Source of the DNA: an uncultured Shewanella sp.
GTDB lineage: Bacteria > Pseudomonadota > Gammaproteobacteria > Enterobacterales > Shewanellaceae
Direction of reading: 5' to 3'
Length of the DNA stretch: 64,000 nucleotides
Assembly: GCF_947495455.1 (NCBI RefSeq)
Contig: NZ_CANLZC010000010.1
Span: 1-64,000 of the forward strand
Part shown: piece after piece, positions 9,909 through 18,835 of the stretch
How positions within the stretch are numbered: the stretch's first letter is position 1
Layout: each line of letters begins with the position of its first letter
Translations under genes and position numbers: made by a program
Notes under the pieces: generated by a model
The model's input: the letters and a program-made list of their open reading frames with translations, nothing else
What the model was told of the DNA's origin: nothing
Database searches by the model: none

Positions 9909-10412
9909 ATGGCTAAATTTGAAGCTCAACAGAAAGACGACCTGCAAGAGAAGTTAGTTGCAGTGAATCGTGTTTCTAAAGTTGTAAAAGGCGGACGTAT
10001 CTTCAGTTTCACTGCATTAACTGTAGTGGGTGACGGTAACGGTAAAGTCGGTTACGGCTATGGTAAAGCGCGTGAAGTGCCTGCCGCAATTCAAAAAGCA
10101 ATGGAAAAGGCTCGCCGTAACATTGTTAACGTTGAATTGAATGGTGGAACTTTGCACCACCCTGTTAAAGGGCGTCACACAGGTTCGCGTGTTTACATGC
10201 AACCTGCATCTGACGGTACTGGTATTATTGCCGGTGGTGCTATGCGTGCCGTATTGGAAGTAGCAGGCGTTCATAACGTACTGTCGAAAGCATACGGTTC
10301 TACTAACCCGATCAACATCGTTCGCGCAACTGTCGATGCGTTGGTGCACATGAAGTCACCATCACAAATCGCAGCTAAGCGTGGCCTGAATGTTGATGAA
10401 CTTCGAGGTTAA
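9909..10412 (+). CDS. rpsE: 30S ribosomal protein S5
   Basis: 167 residues. The N-terminal double-stranded RNA-binding fold contains [20 protein letters not shown], including the loop tied to spectinomycin resistance (VKGGR), followed by [20 protein letters not shown]5 helps translational fidelity and lines the mRNA entry. Confidence 0.98.
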   Translation: MAKFEAQQKDDLQEKLVAVNRVSKVVKGGRIFSFTALTVVGDGNGKVGYGYGKAREVPAAIQKAMEKARRNIVNVELNGGTLHHPVKGRHTGSRVYMQPASDGTGIIAGGAMRAVLEVAGVHNVLSKAYGSTNPINIVRATVDALVHMKSPSQIAAKRGLNVDELRG

Positions 10413-10418
10413 TACACC

Positions 10419-10601
10419 ATGGCTACGAAAACGTTAAAAGTAACTCAGACTAAAAGTGCAATTGGACGTTTGCCTAAGCATCGTGCCACATTGACAGGTC
10501 TTGGTTTACGCCGTATTAATCATACTGTTGAATTAGAAGATACGCCTTCTGTTCGTGGTATGATCAATAAGGTTTACTACATGGTTTCGGTGGAGGAATA
10601 A
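10419..10601 (+). CDS. rpmD: 50S ribosomal protein L30
   Basis: 60 residues. [20 protein letters not shown] and [20 protein letters not shown] match L30. Only 6 bp after rpsE and 1 bp before rplO. Confidence 0.97.
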   Translation: MATKTLKVTQTKSAIGRLPKHRATLTGLGLRRINHTVELEDTPSVRGMINKVYYMVSVEE

Positions 10602-10602
10602 G

Positions 10603-11037
10603 ATGCGTCTAAATACTCTATCACCTGCAGCAGGTTCTAATAAGACTGCTAAGCGTGTAGGTCGCGGTATTGGTTCTGGCCTAGGTAAGACAGCCGGTCG
10701 TGGTCACAAGGGACAGAAGTCTCGCTCAGGTGGCGGCGTTCGTGTCGGTTTTGAGGGTGGTCAAATGCCACTTAAAATCCGTCTGCCTAAATTTGGTTTT
10801 ACTTCGCGTAAAGCGTTAGTAACATCAGAAATTCGCACGAGCGAATTGGCAAAAGTTAACGGTGATGTTATCGACCTTAATGCGCTGAAAGATGCGAATT
10901 TAGTTACTCGCAACATACAGTTTGCTAAAATCGTTCTTTCAGGTACCATTGAACGCCCAGTGACCGTAAAAGGTCTTAAGGTAACTAAAGGTGCTCGTGC
11001 AGCGATTGAAGCTGCCGGCGGTAAGATCGAGGAATAA
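10603..11037 (+). CDS. rplO: 50S ribosomal protein L15
   Basis: 144 residues. It begins [20 protein letters not shown], with the Gly/Arg/Lys-rich extension [20 protein letters not shown] that threads into 23S rRNA. A late-assembly protein; it directly precedes secY. Confidence 0.98.
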   Translation: MRLNTLSPAAGSNKTAKRVGRGIGSGLGKTAGRGHKGQKSRSGGGVRVGFEGGQMPLKIRLPKFGFTSRKALVTSEIRTSELAKVNGDVIDLNALKDANLVTRNIQFAKIVLSGTIERPVTVKGLKVTKGARAAIEAAGGKIEE

Positions 11038-11044
11038 TACGTCG

Positions 11045-12385
11045 ATGGCAAAACCAGGACTTGATACAAAAAGCACGAAGGGTGGACTCTCTGAACTGAA
11101 AGCTCGCCTCCTGTTCGTGATTGGTGCAATAATCGTCTTCAGGGCGGGATCGTTTGTACCGATTCCTGGTATTGACGCCGCTGTATTAGCAGAGCTGTTC
11201 AATCAGCAAAAGGGAACCATCCTAGGCATGTTTAACATGTTCTCGGGTGGTGCCCTTGAACGTGCTTCTATCTTTGCATTGGGTATTATGCCGTATATTT
11301 CGGCATCGATTATCATGCAATTATTGACTGTGGTTCATCCTGCTCTCGCTGAACTTAAGAAAGAAGGCGAATCTGGGCGAAAGAAAATCAGTCAATATAC
11401 TAGATACGGCACTTTGGTTCTGGGCACGTTCCAGGCAATTGGTATCGCAACTGGGTTACCTAACTTAGTCCCAGGTTTAGTGGTAAACTTAGGCTTTAGT
11501 TTCTACTTTGTTGCTGTTGTGAGTCTAGTCACAGGAACCATGTTCCTGATGTGGTTAGGTGAGCAGATTACCGAGAGAGGCATAGGGAATGGTATCTCGA
11601 TATTAATTTTCGCAGGTATTGTTGCCGGTCTACCATCTGCTATCGGCCAAACGGCTGAACAGGCGCGTCAAGGCGACTTGAATGTACTAGTATTGTTGTT
11701 ACTTGCAGTGATTGTTTTTGCTGTAACTTACTTTGTGGTATTCGTTGAGCGTGGACAACGTCGTATCGTTGTTAACTACGCCAAACGTCAGCAAGGCCGT
11801 AAGGTGTTTGCCGCACAAAGTACGCATTTACCACTGAAATTAAATATGGCGGGTGTGATCCCTCCTATTTTTGCGTCCAGCATCATTTTGTTTCCAGGCA
11901 CACTGGCTCAGTGGTTTGGTCAAAGTGAGTCCATGTCATGGTTAAGTGATTTTTCACTGGCTGTGTCACCAGGACAACCGCTGTACTCATTATTATATGC
12001 GACAGCAATTATTTTCTTCTGTTTCTTCTATACTGCGTTGGTATTTAACCCGCGCGAAACAGCAGATAACTTGAAGAAGAGTGGTGCATTCATTCCCGGG
12101 ATACGTCCTGGAGAACAGACTTCGCGTTACATTGATAAAGTGATGACTCGTTTGACATTAGCAGGCGCGTTATACATTACCTTTATCTGTTTAATTCCGG
12201 AGTTCATGTTAATTGCGTGGAAAGTACAGTTCTATTTTGGCGGTACTTCACTACTGATTATGGTAGTCGTAATCATGGACTTCATGGCTCAAGTTCAGAC
12301 TCATATGATGTCTCATCAATATGATTCTGTAATGAAGAAAGCTAACCTAGTGAACAAAGCGAATCTCGATCGCTTTGGTCGATAA
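11045..12385 (+). CDS. secY: Preprotein translocase subunit SecY
   Basis: 446 residues from the ATG at 11045; an earlier in-frame ATG at 10991 lies inside rplO and would add a non-conserved leader. SecY is the ten-helix inner-membrane channel that exports unfolded proteins with SecE, SecG and SecA. Visible landmarks are the N-terminal helix with [13 protein letters not shown], the plug region [19 protein letters not shown], the cytoplasmic loop [16 protein letters not shown] used by ribosome and SecA, and the C-terminal GRF-type end. Its place between rplO and rpmJ is the usual one. Confidence 0.98.
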   Translation: MAKPGLDTKSTKGGLSELKARLLFVIGAIIVFRAGSFVPIPGIDAAVLAELFNQQKGTILGMFNMFSGGALERASIFALGIMPYISASIIMQLLTVVHPALAELKKEGESGRKKISQYTRYGTLVLGTFQAIGIATGLPNLVPGLVVNLGFSFYFVAVVSLVTGTMFLMWLGEQITERGIGNGISILIFAGIVAGLPSAIGQTAEQARQGDLNVLVLLLLAVIVFAVTYFVVFVERGQRRIVVNYAKRQQGRKVFAAQSTHLPLKLNMAGVIPPIFASSIILFPGTLAQWFGQSESMSWLSDFSLAVSPGQPLYSLLYATAIIFFCFFYTALVFNPRETADNLKKSGAFIPGIRPGEQTSRYIDKVMTRLTLAGALYITFICLIPEFMLIAWKVQFYFGGTSLLIMVVVIMDFMAQVQTHMMSHQYDSVMKKANLVNKANLDRFGR

Positions 12386-12408
12386 GCTAGCTTTTACGGA
12401 GTGATGTA

Positions 12409-12522
12409 ATGAAAGTTCGAGCTTCCGTGAAGAAGATCTGCCGTAATTGCAAGATCGTAAAGCGTAGTGGCGTTGTTCGCGTGATTTGTGTTGAACCTAA
12501 ACACAAACAGCGTCAAGGCTAA
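12409..12522 (+). CDS. rpmJ: 50S ribosomal protein L36 (zinc-binding form)
   Basis: A 37-residue gene just after secY. The protein begins [20 protein letters not shown] and holds the zinc ligands Cys11, Cys14, Cys27 and His32, so it is the zinc-containing (C+) paralog, not the zinc-free one made under zinc starvation. It has a good ACGGAG ribosome binding site. L36 bridges 23S rRNA helices in the large subunit. Confidence 0.96.
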   Translation: MKVRASVKKICRNCKIVKRSGVVRVICVEPKHKQRQG

Positions 12523-12527
12523 CAAAA

Positions 12528-12554
12528 TTGGTCAGCCCCGTTCGGGCTGATCAA
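12528..12554 (+). terminator. Hairpin after rpmJ
   Basis: TTGGTCAGCCC (12528-12538) pairs with GGGCTGATCAA (12544-12554), 11 bp with one G-T pair and a 5-base loop. The tail is A/T-rich but not a pure T-run, so termination may be partial. Confidence 0.6.
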
Positions 12555-12561
12555 ATATTAT

Positions 12562-12590
12562 TTGCTAAATAGTCGTCTGTCGAGTATCCT
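12562..12590 (+). promoter_or_regulatory. Alpha operon promoter
   Basis: TTGCTA, exact 17-bp spacer, TATCCT, about 43 bp before the rpsM start and directly after the rpmJ hairpin. This puts transcription start just before the S4-type leader. Confidence 0.65.
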
Positions 12591-12592
12591 AC

Positions 12593-12641
12593 CGGGCTTT
12601 TCACAGATGACCTTTAACTTAAGGAGTGCATAGTGGCCCGT
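12593..12641 (+). promoter_or_regulatory. Alpha operon leader (S4 pseudoknot)
   Basis: The segment CGGGCTTTTCA..., AGGAGTGCATAGTG and GCCCGT matches the E. coli alpha-operon leader as I remember it. CGGGCT (12593-12598) can pair with GGCCCG (12635-12640), which spans the rpsM start, giving the long-range pairing of the known pseudoknot. In E. coli, S4 (encoded by rpsD in this operon) binds it to trap the ribosome at the GTG start. The pairing is seen in the sequence; S4 control is inferred. Confidence 0.65.
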
Positions 12642-12989
12642 ATCGCTGGCATTAACATTCCTGATCAAAAGCACGCAGTCATTGCATTGACTGCTATCTA
12701 CGGCATTGGTCGTACTCGCGCACAAGCTATTTGCGCGGCTACTTCAATCGCTGAAGATGCTAAGATCAAGGAATTGAGCGAAGCTCAAATTGATACTCTA
12801 CGCGAAGAAGTTGCCAACTACATCGTAGAAGGTGATTTACGTCGTGAAGTTTCCATGAACATCAAGCGTCTTATGGACCTTGGTTGTTACCGTGGCCTTC
12901 GCCATCGTCGTAGCCTGCCCCTTCGTGGGCAACGTACTAAGACCAATGCGCGTACGCGTAAAGGTCCACGTAAACCTATTAGAAAGTAA
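12633..12989 (+). CDS. rpsM: 30S ribosomal protein S13
   Basis: 118 residues with a GTG start, as in E. coli, where the start is part of the S4-binding leader. The protein contains [31 protein letters not shown] and the basic C-terminal tail [18 protein letters not shown], which touches the P-site tRNA. First gene of the alpha operon. Confidence 0.98.
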   Translation: MARIAGINIPDQKHAVIALTAIYGIGRTRAQAICAATSIAEDAKIKELSEAQIDTLREEVANYIVEGDLRREVSMNIKRLMDLGCYRGLRHRRSLPLRGQRTKTNARTRKGPRKPIRK

Positions 12990-13006
12990 CGGGAAGGTAA
13001 ACCAAT

Positions 13007-13399
13007 ATGGCTAAAGTTCCGTCACGTTCTCCGCGTAAGCGCGTACGTAAACAGGTTGCTGATGGCATGGCGCATATCCATGCGTCTTTCAACAACACAA
13101 TCATCACTATTACCGATCGTCAAGGTAATGCACTGTCTTGGGCAACATCAGGTGGTTCAGGTTTCCGTGGTTCACGTAAATCTACTCCGTTTGCTGCACA
13201 GGTTGCTGCTGAGCGCGCAGGTACTGCTGCTCAGGACTACGGTGTGAAAAACCTAGAGGTTTTTGTGAAGGGTCCAGGTCCAGGGCGTGAATCAGCGATT
13301 CGTGCACTAAACTCGGTTGGTTATAAAATTACCAATATTACCGATGTGACGCCTATCCCTCATAATGGTTGTCGTCCTCCTAAGAAACGTCGCGTTTAA
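13007..13399 (+). CDS. rpsK: 30S ribosomal protein S11
   Basis: 130 residues. [20 protein letters not shown], the G-rich [20 protein letters not shown] and [15 protein letters not shown] are family blocks. S11 is in the platform, near the Shine-Dalgarno helix. Confidence 0.98.
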   Translation: MAKVPSRSPRKRVRKQVADGMAHIHASFNNTIITITDRQGNALSWATSGGSGFRGSRKSTPFAAQVAAERAGTAAQDYGVKNLEVFVKGPGPGRESAIRALNSVGYKITNITDVTPIPHNGCRPPKKRRV

Positions 13400-13420
13400 T
13401 AGGATAGTTGGAGAAAGAAC

Positions 13421-14041
13421 ATGGCAAGATACTTGGGTCCCAAGCTCAAGCTCAGCCGCAGAGAAGGTACAGACCTTTTCCTAAAAAGCGGTGTGAGAGC
13501 AATTGATTCGAAGTGTAAGCTTGAAACTGCACCTGGACAACACGGCGCTCGTAAGACCCGTTTGTCTGAGTATGGCGTTCAGCTACGCGAGAAACAAAAA
13601 GTTCGTCGTACTTACGGTGTGCTAGAGAAGCAATTCCGTAATTACTACAAAGATGCTGCACGTATTAAAGGCAATACAGGTGAAAACCTGTTACAACTTT
13701 TGGAAACTCGTCTAGATAACGTTGTTTATCGTATGGGTTTCGGTGCTACACGTGCTGAATCACGTCAGCTAGTTAGTCATAAGTCAGTTATGGTTAACGG
13801 CAAGGTTGTGAACATTCCATCATTCAAAGTGTCTGCGAATGATGTCGTGAGCATTCGCGAGAAGTCACAGAAGCAAGCCCGCATTAAGGCTGCTTTAGAA
13901 GTGTCGGCTCAGCGCGAAAAGCCAACATGGGTTGAAGTAGATACCACTAAGATGGAAGGTGCTTTCAAGCGCATTCCTGAGCGTAGTGATTTGTCTGCGG
14001 ATATTAACGAACAGCTGATCGTCGAACTTTACTCTAAGTAA
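13421..14041 (+). CDS. rpsD: 30S ribosomal protein S4
   Basis: 206 residues. It starts [20 protein letters not shown]; the S4 RNA-binding domain ([20 protein letters not shown], then [10 protein letters not shown]) is intact. S4 nucleates small-subunit assembly, and in E. coli it is the repressor of this operon through the leader before rpsM. The position where longer S4 forms carry a zinc cluster has a single Cys, so this is the zinc-free type. Confidence 0.98.
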   Translation: MARYLGPKLKLSRREGTDLFLKSGVRAIDSKCKLETAPGQHGARKTRLSEYGVQLREKQKVRRTYGVLEKQFRNYYKDAARIKGNTGENLLQLLETRLDNVVYRMGFGATRAESRQLVSHKSVMVNGKVVNIPSFKVSANDVVSIREKSQKQARIKAALEVSAQREKPTWVEVDTTKMEGAFKRIPERSDLSADINEQLIVELYSK

Positions 14042-14065
14042 AGTTAACACAAAAGAGAGGACACA

Positions 14066-15055
14066 ATGCAGGGTTCTGTTACAGAATTTCTTAAACCGCG
14101 TCTCGTTGATATCGAGCAGGTTAATCCAACACGTGCCAAAGTGACACTGGAGCCTCTAGAACGCGGCTTTGGACACACTTTAGGTAACGCGTTGCGTCGT
14201 ATCCTATTGTCGTCAATGCCAGGCTGCGCGGTTACCGAAGTAGAGATAGATGGTGTACTGCACGAATATAGCAGCAAGGAAGGCGTACAAGAGGATATCC
14301 TTGAGATCCTTCTAAATCTAAAAGGTTTAGCTGTAGTGATCGAAGGGAAAGACGAGGCTATGCTTACGTTAAGTAAGTCAGGCGCAGGCCCTGTTACTGC
14401 AGCAGATATCACGCATGATGGTGATGTCACTATCATGAATCCTGACCATGTTATCTGTCATTTAACAGGTAATAATGATGTCAACATGCGGATCCGTGTC
14501 GAACGTGGTCGCGGTTATGTGCCAGCATCAGCTCGCGCACAAACTGAAGACGATGATCGTCCTATTGGCCGTTTGTTGGTGGATTCTTCGTTTTCTCCTG
14601 TTGCACGTATCGCCTACAATGTAGAAGCGGCTCGTGTTGAACAGCGTACTGACTTAGACAAGCTTGTGATCGACATGACTACCAATGGTACTCTTGATCC
14701 TGAAGAAGCTATTCGTCGCTCAGCCACTATTTTAGCTGAACAGCTAGATGCGTTCGTTGAACTTCGTGATGTCACTGAGGTAGTTGAGAAGGAAGAGAAG
14801 CCGGAATTCGATCCGATTCTGTTGCGTCCTGTCGACGATTTAGAGCTAACTGTACGTTCGGCTAACTGTTTGAAAGCCGAGGCGATTCATTACATCGGAG
14901 ATCTGGTACAGCGCACTGAAGTTGAGTTGCTGAAAACACCTAACTTGGGTAAGAAATCACTTACCGAAATTAAGGATGTATTAGCGTCTCGCGGACTGTC
15001 GTTAGGTATGCGTCTAGAAAACTGGCCTCCAGCCAGTTTAGCAGACGACCTTTAA
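14066..15055 (+). CDS. rpoA: DNA-directed RNA polymerase alpha subunit
   Basis: 329 residues, the usual length. The N-terminal dimerisation domain contains [20 protein letters not shown] and LLSSMPG. An acidic linker ([14 protein letters not shown]) leads to the C-terminal domain, with [20 protein letters not shown] and [19 protein letters not shown], which binds UP elements and activators. Cotranscribed with rpsD and rplQ. Confidence 0.98.
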   Translation: MQGSVTEFLKPRLVDIEQVNPTRAKVTLEPLERGFGHTLGNALRRILLSSMPGCAVTEVEIDGVLHEYSSKEGVQEDILEILLNLKGLAVVIEGKDEAMLTLSKSGAGPVTAADITHDGDVTIMNPDHVICHLTGNNDVNMRIRVERGRGYVPASARAQTEDDDRPIGRLLVDSSFSPVARIAYNVEAARVEQRTDLDKLVIDMTTNGTLDPEEAIRRSATILAEQLDAFVELRDVTEVVEKEEKPEFDPILLRPVDDLELTVRSANCLKAEAIHYIGDLVQRTEVELLKTPNLGKKSLTEIKDVLASRGLSLGMRLENWPPASLADDL

Positions 15056-15094
15056 GTCCAGATTTGTACAGATTTAGGTAATAAGGATTAGGTC

Positions 15095-15487
15095 ATGCGC
15101 CATCGTAAGAGTGGTCGTCAACTAAACCGTAACAGCAGTCATCGCCAAGCTATGTTCCGTAACATGGCAAGCTCATTAGTTCGTCACGAAGTGATCAAAA
15201 CTACTGTAGCTAAAGCGAAAGAACTGCGTCGCGTAGTTGAGCCTCTGATAACACTTGCTAAAAGTGATAGCGTTGCAAATCGTCGTTTGGCGTTTGCTCG
15301 TACTCGCGACGCAGAAGTCGTAGGTAAGCTATTTAATGAATTGGGTCCACGCTTCCAGGAACGTCCTGGTGGTTACACCCGTATCCTTAAGTGCGGTTTA
15401 CGTACTGGTGATAAAGCGCCTATGGCGTATATTGAACTAGTAGGTCGTGCTGATGTTGCTGAAGCTGACGTTGAAGTCGCTGAGTAA
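15095..15487 (+). CDS. rplQ: 50S ribosomal protein L17
   Basis: 130 residues. It starts [20 protein letters not shown] and contains [20 protein letters not shown] and [10 protein letters not shown]. The C-terminus is acidic. L17 is located near the exit tunnel. Last gene of the alpha operon, followed by a terminator. Confidence 0.98.
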   Translation: MRHRKSGRQLNRNSSHRQAMFRNMASSLVRHEVIKTTVAKAKELRRVVEPLITLAKSDSVANRRLAFARTRDAEVVGKLFNELGPRFQERPGGYTRILKCGLRTGDKAPMAYIELVGRADVAEADVEVAE

Positions 15488-15502
15488 CTAAGGATTTCCT
15501 AT

Positions 15503-15534
15503 AAAAAAGGTCGAGCTATGCTCGGCCTTTTTTT
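15503..15534 (+). terminator. Terminator of the alpha operon
   Basis: AAAAAAGGTCGAG pairs with CTCGGCCTTTTTT around a short loop, followed by more T. A strong intrinsic terminator that ends the ribosomal block. Confidence 0.92.
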
Positions 15535-15985
15535 ATGCCAAAAATTTATCATTGCTTCGAATGAAGGCAAGGGACATTTTTATTCCATTAAGTGAAGCTT
15601 AATGGAAGATCGTGAGTTTGCCGTTAACCATAACCTCATTGGTATTAATTGCTACCACAGGTTAAGGTCGTGAGTTCCCACTCACACTGGGGCAAGAAGG
15701 ACTGCTCGTCCTATCCTCCTTGCATCCACCATGACGCCCGACGAAGTTAAGCACCTCTATATTGTATTAAAGTCATCGTTATCGCCTCATATTCGTCGTC
15801 CTGACTCAACTAAGGCTATTTCGGGATCCCTCCCTCAATCACACGATGACTGATAAAATATCTTCGGCAACTTCGATGGGGGATCTTAAAGCGAAAATCA
15901 AAATCAGGGTGTTGCTTCGATTTAGCTATGATTTGGAAGAGAAGGTTGGTATTGGGTGAGGAAAATAATATAGGAATGATCTGCC
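15535..15985. repeat. Non-coding stretch with REP-like palindromes
   Basis: No gene seen in 450 bp. It holds an 8-bp perfect inverted repeat CCATTAAG / CTTAATGG (15585-15605) and a hairpin AGGAC-TGCTC-GTCCT (15698-15712) preceded by TCGTGAGTTCCCACTCA. The same hairpin and a similar lead-in (TCGTGGATTCCCATCCC) recur at 16951-17011, and a decayed relative occurs near 26934. The copies flank a REP-associated transposase gene, so they may be its substrates (inference). Confidence 0.55.
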
Positions 15986-16270
15986 CTATAAGCGTTTTAT
16001 CGCTTTTAGATACACATCACTTCGCTCGCGTTTGCCGACAGCGAGTACGGTAACAATGATGCGTTTATCTTGAACTTGGTATACCAGACGATAGCCTGAT
16101 TGTTTTAGTTTTATCTTATACAGATTATCACCACCTGAAAGCTTAGCGGCAGGGATATGGGGGTTGATTAAGCGCTGGGCTAATTTTTTCTTAAATTGTT
16201 GTTGTAAAGTCGGGCCAAGTTTTTGCCATTCTTTGAGTGCACTCTTTCTGAATTCGAGATCATAGCTCAT
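15986..16270 (-). CDS. relE: RelE/ParE-superfamily toxin
   Basis: 94 residues from the ATG at 16270; upstream starts lie inside the antitoxin gene. The sequence MSYDLEFRKSALKEWQKLG, then LQQQFKKKLAQRL, KLSGGDNLYKIKLKQSGYRL and VLAVGKRERSDVY, is typical of the RelE group found with Phd/YefM-like antitoxins in Vibrio. Such toxins cut mRNA in the ribosomal A site. The start overlaps the antitoxin stop by 11 nt, so the two are coupled. Substrate and activity are inferred from the family. Confidence 0.9.
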   Translation of the reverse strand: MSYDLEFRKSALKEWQKLGPTLQQQFKKKLAQRLINPHIPAAKLSGGDNLYKIKLKQSGYRLVYQVQDKRIIVTVLAVGKRERSDVYLKAIKRL

Positions 16271-16508
16271 CAATATTGACCGCAATACTTTCTTCAGATT
16301 GACGCTCTTTTGCAATAATAAGCAGCTCAAGATCTTCGATTTTATCCATCATCATTTCATAAGCTTCAGCGGGCACACAATAGAATGCTGGCTCATTTCT
16401 ATTTAGCACTGCCACAGGCTCGCCATAAGCGCTTGTCGCCACTTTCATTGGATTGGCTTTTAATTCGGTAATGCTGGCAGCCACATCAGCTAAAATTCGA
16501 GTGGTCAT
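16260..16508 (-). CDS. Phd/YefM-type antitoxin (RelB-like name in Vibrio)
   Basis: 82 residues. MTTRILADVAASITELKANP and the segment PVAVLNRNEPAFYCVPAEAY give the N-terminal Phd/YefM DNA-binding fold; the acidic C-terminal half (MMDKIEDLELL, SEESIAVNIDEL) should wrap the toxin. It precedes relE in the operon. Just upstream (about 16530-16570) are near-direct repeats of TCGGTCTTT / TCAATCTTT type, which could be the autoregulatory operator (inference). Confidence 0.88.
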   Translation of the reverse strand: MTTRILADVAASITELKANPMKVATSAYGEPVAVLNRNEPAFYCVPAEAYEMMMDKIEDLELLIIAKERQSEESIAVNIDEL

Positions 16509-17306
16509 TAAGTCGCTCCTTTAATGGTGCTTTAAATCAATCTTTAAATCGGTCTTTGTCTCGGTCTTTATATTGTTCATTTTAGCGGCAAGTTAATAGG
16601 AGCACAAGGGGGACTTAGGTGGAGGGTTAGCCAGCGCTGCGGCCTTCTGTCAAAGATCACTGAAGGCTGATGACACTTTTTATGGCGTTAGTGGGTATGG
16701 GTTAGGTGTGTTGTTAGTCGAAGTTTCATTGCCATTAATCGCTTGCAGCGGGCTTATGTGCAGATACATCTGTAGCACGCTATAAACTCATCCCTGAGCG
16801 CTCTACGACTTCATCCTTGAAGCCGAAGGCGTACAGCTGCATCTACACGGGGTTGAACAGCAAAGATCAAAGCTGAGGGGGGCTTCGGTGACAGGTGTAG
16901 AGTGTGTTGTTAGTCGAAGTTTCATTGTTATTAATCGCTTGCAGCGGGCTAAAGTCGTGGATTCCCATCCCTTCTTGTAATCGAGAGTGGGATTAGGAGG
17001 ACTGCTCGTCCTAATGAATATCCTTATTCAAAAACCAGTTCGACAAAATATGTCCCTATACTATAGCCAGTTCAACATCCGTGTTTCTCATTCATTGATT
17101 CATGGCGTTGCCATATTCACCCTGTCTCCCGCTCAGAGGAATTAGCAACGGGAATTAGCAAAGACAGCCATTGTTAATAGTATATTTCAAGATCTCTGAC
17201 TAAGCTTAAGAATTAGCAACAAGAATTAGCAAAGACAGCCATTGTTAATAGTATATTTCAAGATCTCTGACTAAGCTTAATGGACTAGTGGATGTTGGAG
17301 GTTACT
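16509..17306. repeat. Repeat-rich non-coding stretch upstream of the transposase
   Basis: No gene seen. A 49-bp direct repeat (16706-16754 and 16902-16950, two mismatches) contains TTGTTAGTCGAAGTTTCATT. Between the copies are many CATCC / TGCATCTAC-like short palindromic words. A REP-like hairpin AGGAC-TGCTC-GTCCT lies at 16997-17011, followed by the 71-bp tandem repeat. The left end carries the antitoxin promoter. Confidence 0.65.
17139..17280. repeat. 71-bp tandem repeat, two copies
   Basis: Units at 17139-17209 and 17210-17280 differ only at two adjacent bases (GG versus AA after GAATTAGCAAC). Each unit starts with GAATTAGCAAC, contains an internal second GAATTAGCAA, and ends CTAAGCTTAA. 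It ends 26 bp before the transposase ATG, so it may carry a doubled promoter. Confidence 0.95.
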
Positions 17307-18284
17307 ATGCCCCGCCCAAGAAGAACGTTAATTAGTATTGAGGATACCCCTTACTACCATTGCTGTAGCCGTGTCGTTCGACGAGCTTTTCTATGCGGTG
17401 ATGATAAATACACTGGCAAAAACTATGATCATCGCCGCAGTTGGGTGGAATCTCAATTACTTAAATTGGTAGATATTTTTGCAATTGATATTGCGGCTTT
17501 TGCAGTAATGAGTAATCATTTACATGTGGTGCTATATATTGATATAGACAAAGCCAGTAACTGGTCAGATAGAGAAATCGTTGAGCAGTGGCATCAATTA
17601 TTTAATGGCACAGCTATCACTCAGAAGTTTGCTAAAGGTGAAGTTATTGAAGCTCATCAAGTCACTCAATTAAAACATCAAATAGCGACATATCGTGCTC
17701 GATTAAGCGACATAAGTTGGTTTATGAGGTGCCTTAATGAACCAATAGCAAGGCAAGCTAATATTGAAGATAACTGTACAGGCCACTTTTGGGAAGGACG
17801 TTTTAAAAGCCAAGCCTTACTCGATGAAGCGGCACTGCTTGCTTGTATGGCCTATGTAGAGTTAAACCCTATCCGTGCAAAAATGGCGACTACGCCAGAA
17901 CAATCGAACTACACAAGTTTAAAGCTTCGTATAGAAGCTGCTCTAAAAGGAGAGCAGCCTAAACAACTGCTCCCCTTTATTGGCAATGAACGCCAACTGC
18001 AACCTAAAGGTATTGGTTTTGGGCTGAAAGACTATCTCAATCTTGTTGATGAAACTGGCAGAGTGATCCGCTATGATAAGCGAGGAAATATATCAGCTAA
18101 TGCAGAGCAGATCTTAGATAGACTCAACATTCCAACCGAGAATTGGTTAAAAATCATTACTGAATTCGGCACATTGTTTCATGGACCTGTAGGTACACTG
18201 CAAGAACTCAGCCGTTACTGTAAGCATCTAGATAAACGCCGACGGCACTTTTCAAGCAGCTGCCAATATATACAACCAAACTAG
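17307..18284 (+). CDS. REP-associated / Y1-like (HUH) transposase
   Basis: 325 residues from the ATG at 17307, which follows a good GGAGG site. HUH motif His71-Leu-His73 in MSNHLHVVL. The C-terminal blocks FWEGRFKSQALLDE and CMAYVELNPIRAK are typical of the RAYT branch of IS200/IS605-type single-strand transposases. Family members mobilise or multiply short REP palindromes and are usually single-copy and chromosomal. At the place where the catalytic tyrosine is often found (after WFMRCLNE) there is P-I-A-R-Q-A-N, with no tyrosine, so the nucleophile is unclear; Tyr183 in AYVELNP is another candidate. REP-like hairpins and tandem repeats lie just upstream. Confidence 0.85.
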   Translation: MPRPRRTLISIEDTPYYHCCSRVVRRAFLCGDDKYTGKNYDHRRSWVESQLLKLVDIFAIDIAAFAVMSNHLHVVLYIDIDKASNWSDREIVEQWHQLFNGTAITQKFAKGEVIEAHQVTQLKHQIATYRARLSDISWFMRCLNEPIARQANIEDNCTGHFWEGRFKSQALLDEAALLACMAYVELNPIRAKMATTPEQSNYTSLKLRIEAALKGEQPKQLLPFIGNERQLQPKGIGFGLKDYLNLVDETGRVIRYDKRGNISANAEQILDRLNIPTENWLKIITEFGTLFHGPVGTLQELSRYCKHLDKRRRHFSSSCQYIQPN

Positions 18285-18480
18285 GCCATCTGACCTCAAG
18301 GCTCCTCAGATAAACATCTGAGTTAACACCTCACATCCTAAAAGTAACCATTTCAGTCTATTGAGTCTATTTCAGCCCAAATTTTCATCATATCTTTTGC
18401 TAAGTTAGTCCCAAGATATGATTTTACCCTTCTAATCATTAAGAGCCTCTTTTAAGCCAGTTATCATCTTGATTATTAAT

Positions 18481-18688
18481 GATTATTAATGGCTGGCTTA
18501 GTTAAACTACTGGAACCCAGTAATATTAAATTTCCATGATGTTAGATAAAGCCAACCGCACTGAGTTCATTTATGTGTTGTTTGGGAATCCCTGTAGCAA
18601 AAGTAAAATCAAATATATCAAGTGCTTTGTTGGCAGGAAAACCCGCGATATGAGCATATACATTACTGGTTTGTTTATCATGATAAGC
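18481..18688 (-). pseudogene. Remnant of an IS21-family istB helper gene
   Basis: Reading the minus strand gives a fragment ending AHIAGFPANKALDIFDF, TFATGIPKQHINEL and SAVGFI, then a stop (plus-strand 18542-18544), then NLILLGSSSLTKPAI in the same frame. This resembles the junction in IstB-type ATPases where a FDF segment leads to a Walker A loop (LLGPxGxGKTHLA), here decayed to LLGSSSLTKPA. No start or full domain is left. The surrounding 18285-18835 holds nothing else I can name except a 7-bp inverted repeat AAGCCAG / CTGGCTT (18454-18499). Confidence 0.6.
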
Positions 18689-18835
18689 TTACTCAGTTTT
18701 TAGTAAAGCCAATAAAAAATTAAAGTAAATGCAATTTAAAAATATTGTTAATATGAACGGTGTTATTAGTAGTCAATTAGCTGTTTTAGAGTTATGCTGC
18801 GAAGCTATAACAATATCTAAATAAAGGCTTTTATA

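Noticed and set aside
10761..11129. 122-codon frame antisense to rplO-secY
   Set aside because: It crosses two conserved essential genes and has no start context.
17139..17280. Tandem 71-bp units seen as a possible CRISPR array
   Set aside because: Only two copies, no spacers between them (units abut), and no cas genes nearby.
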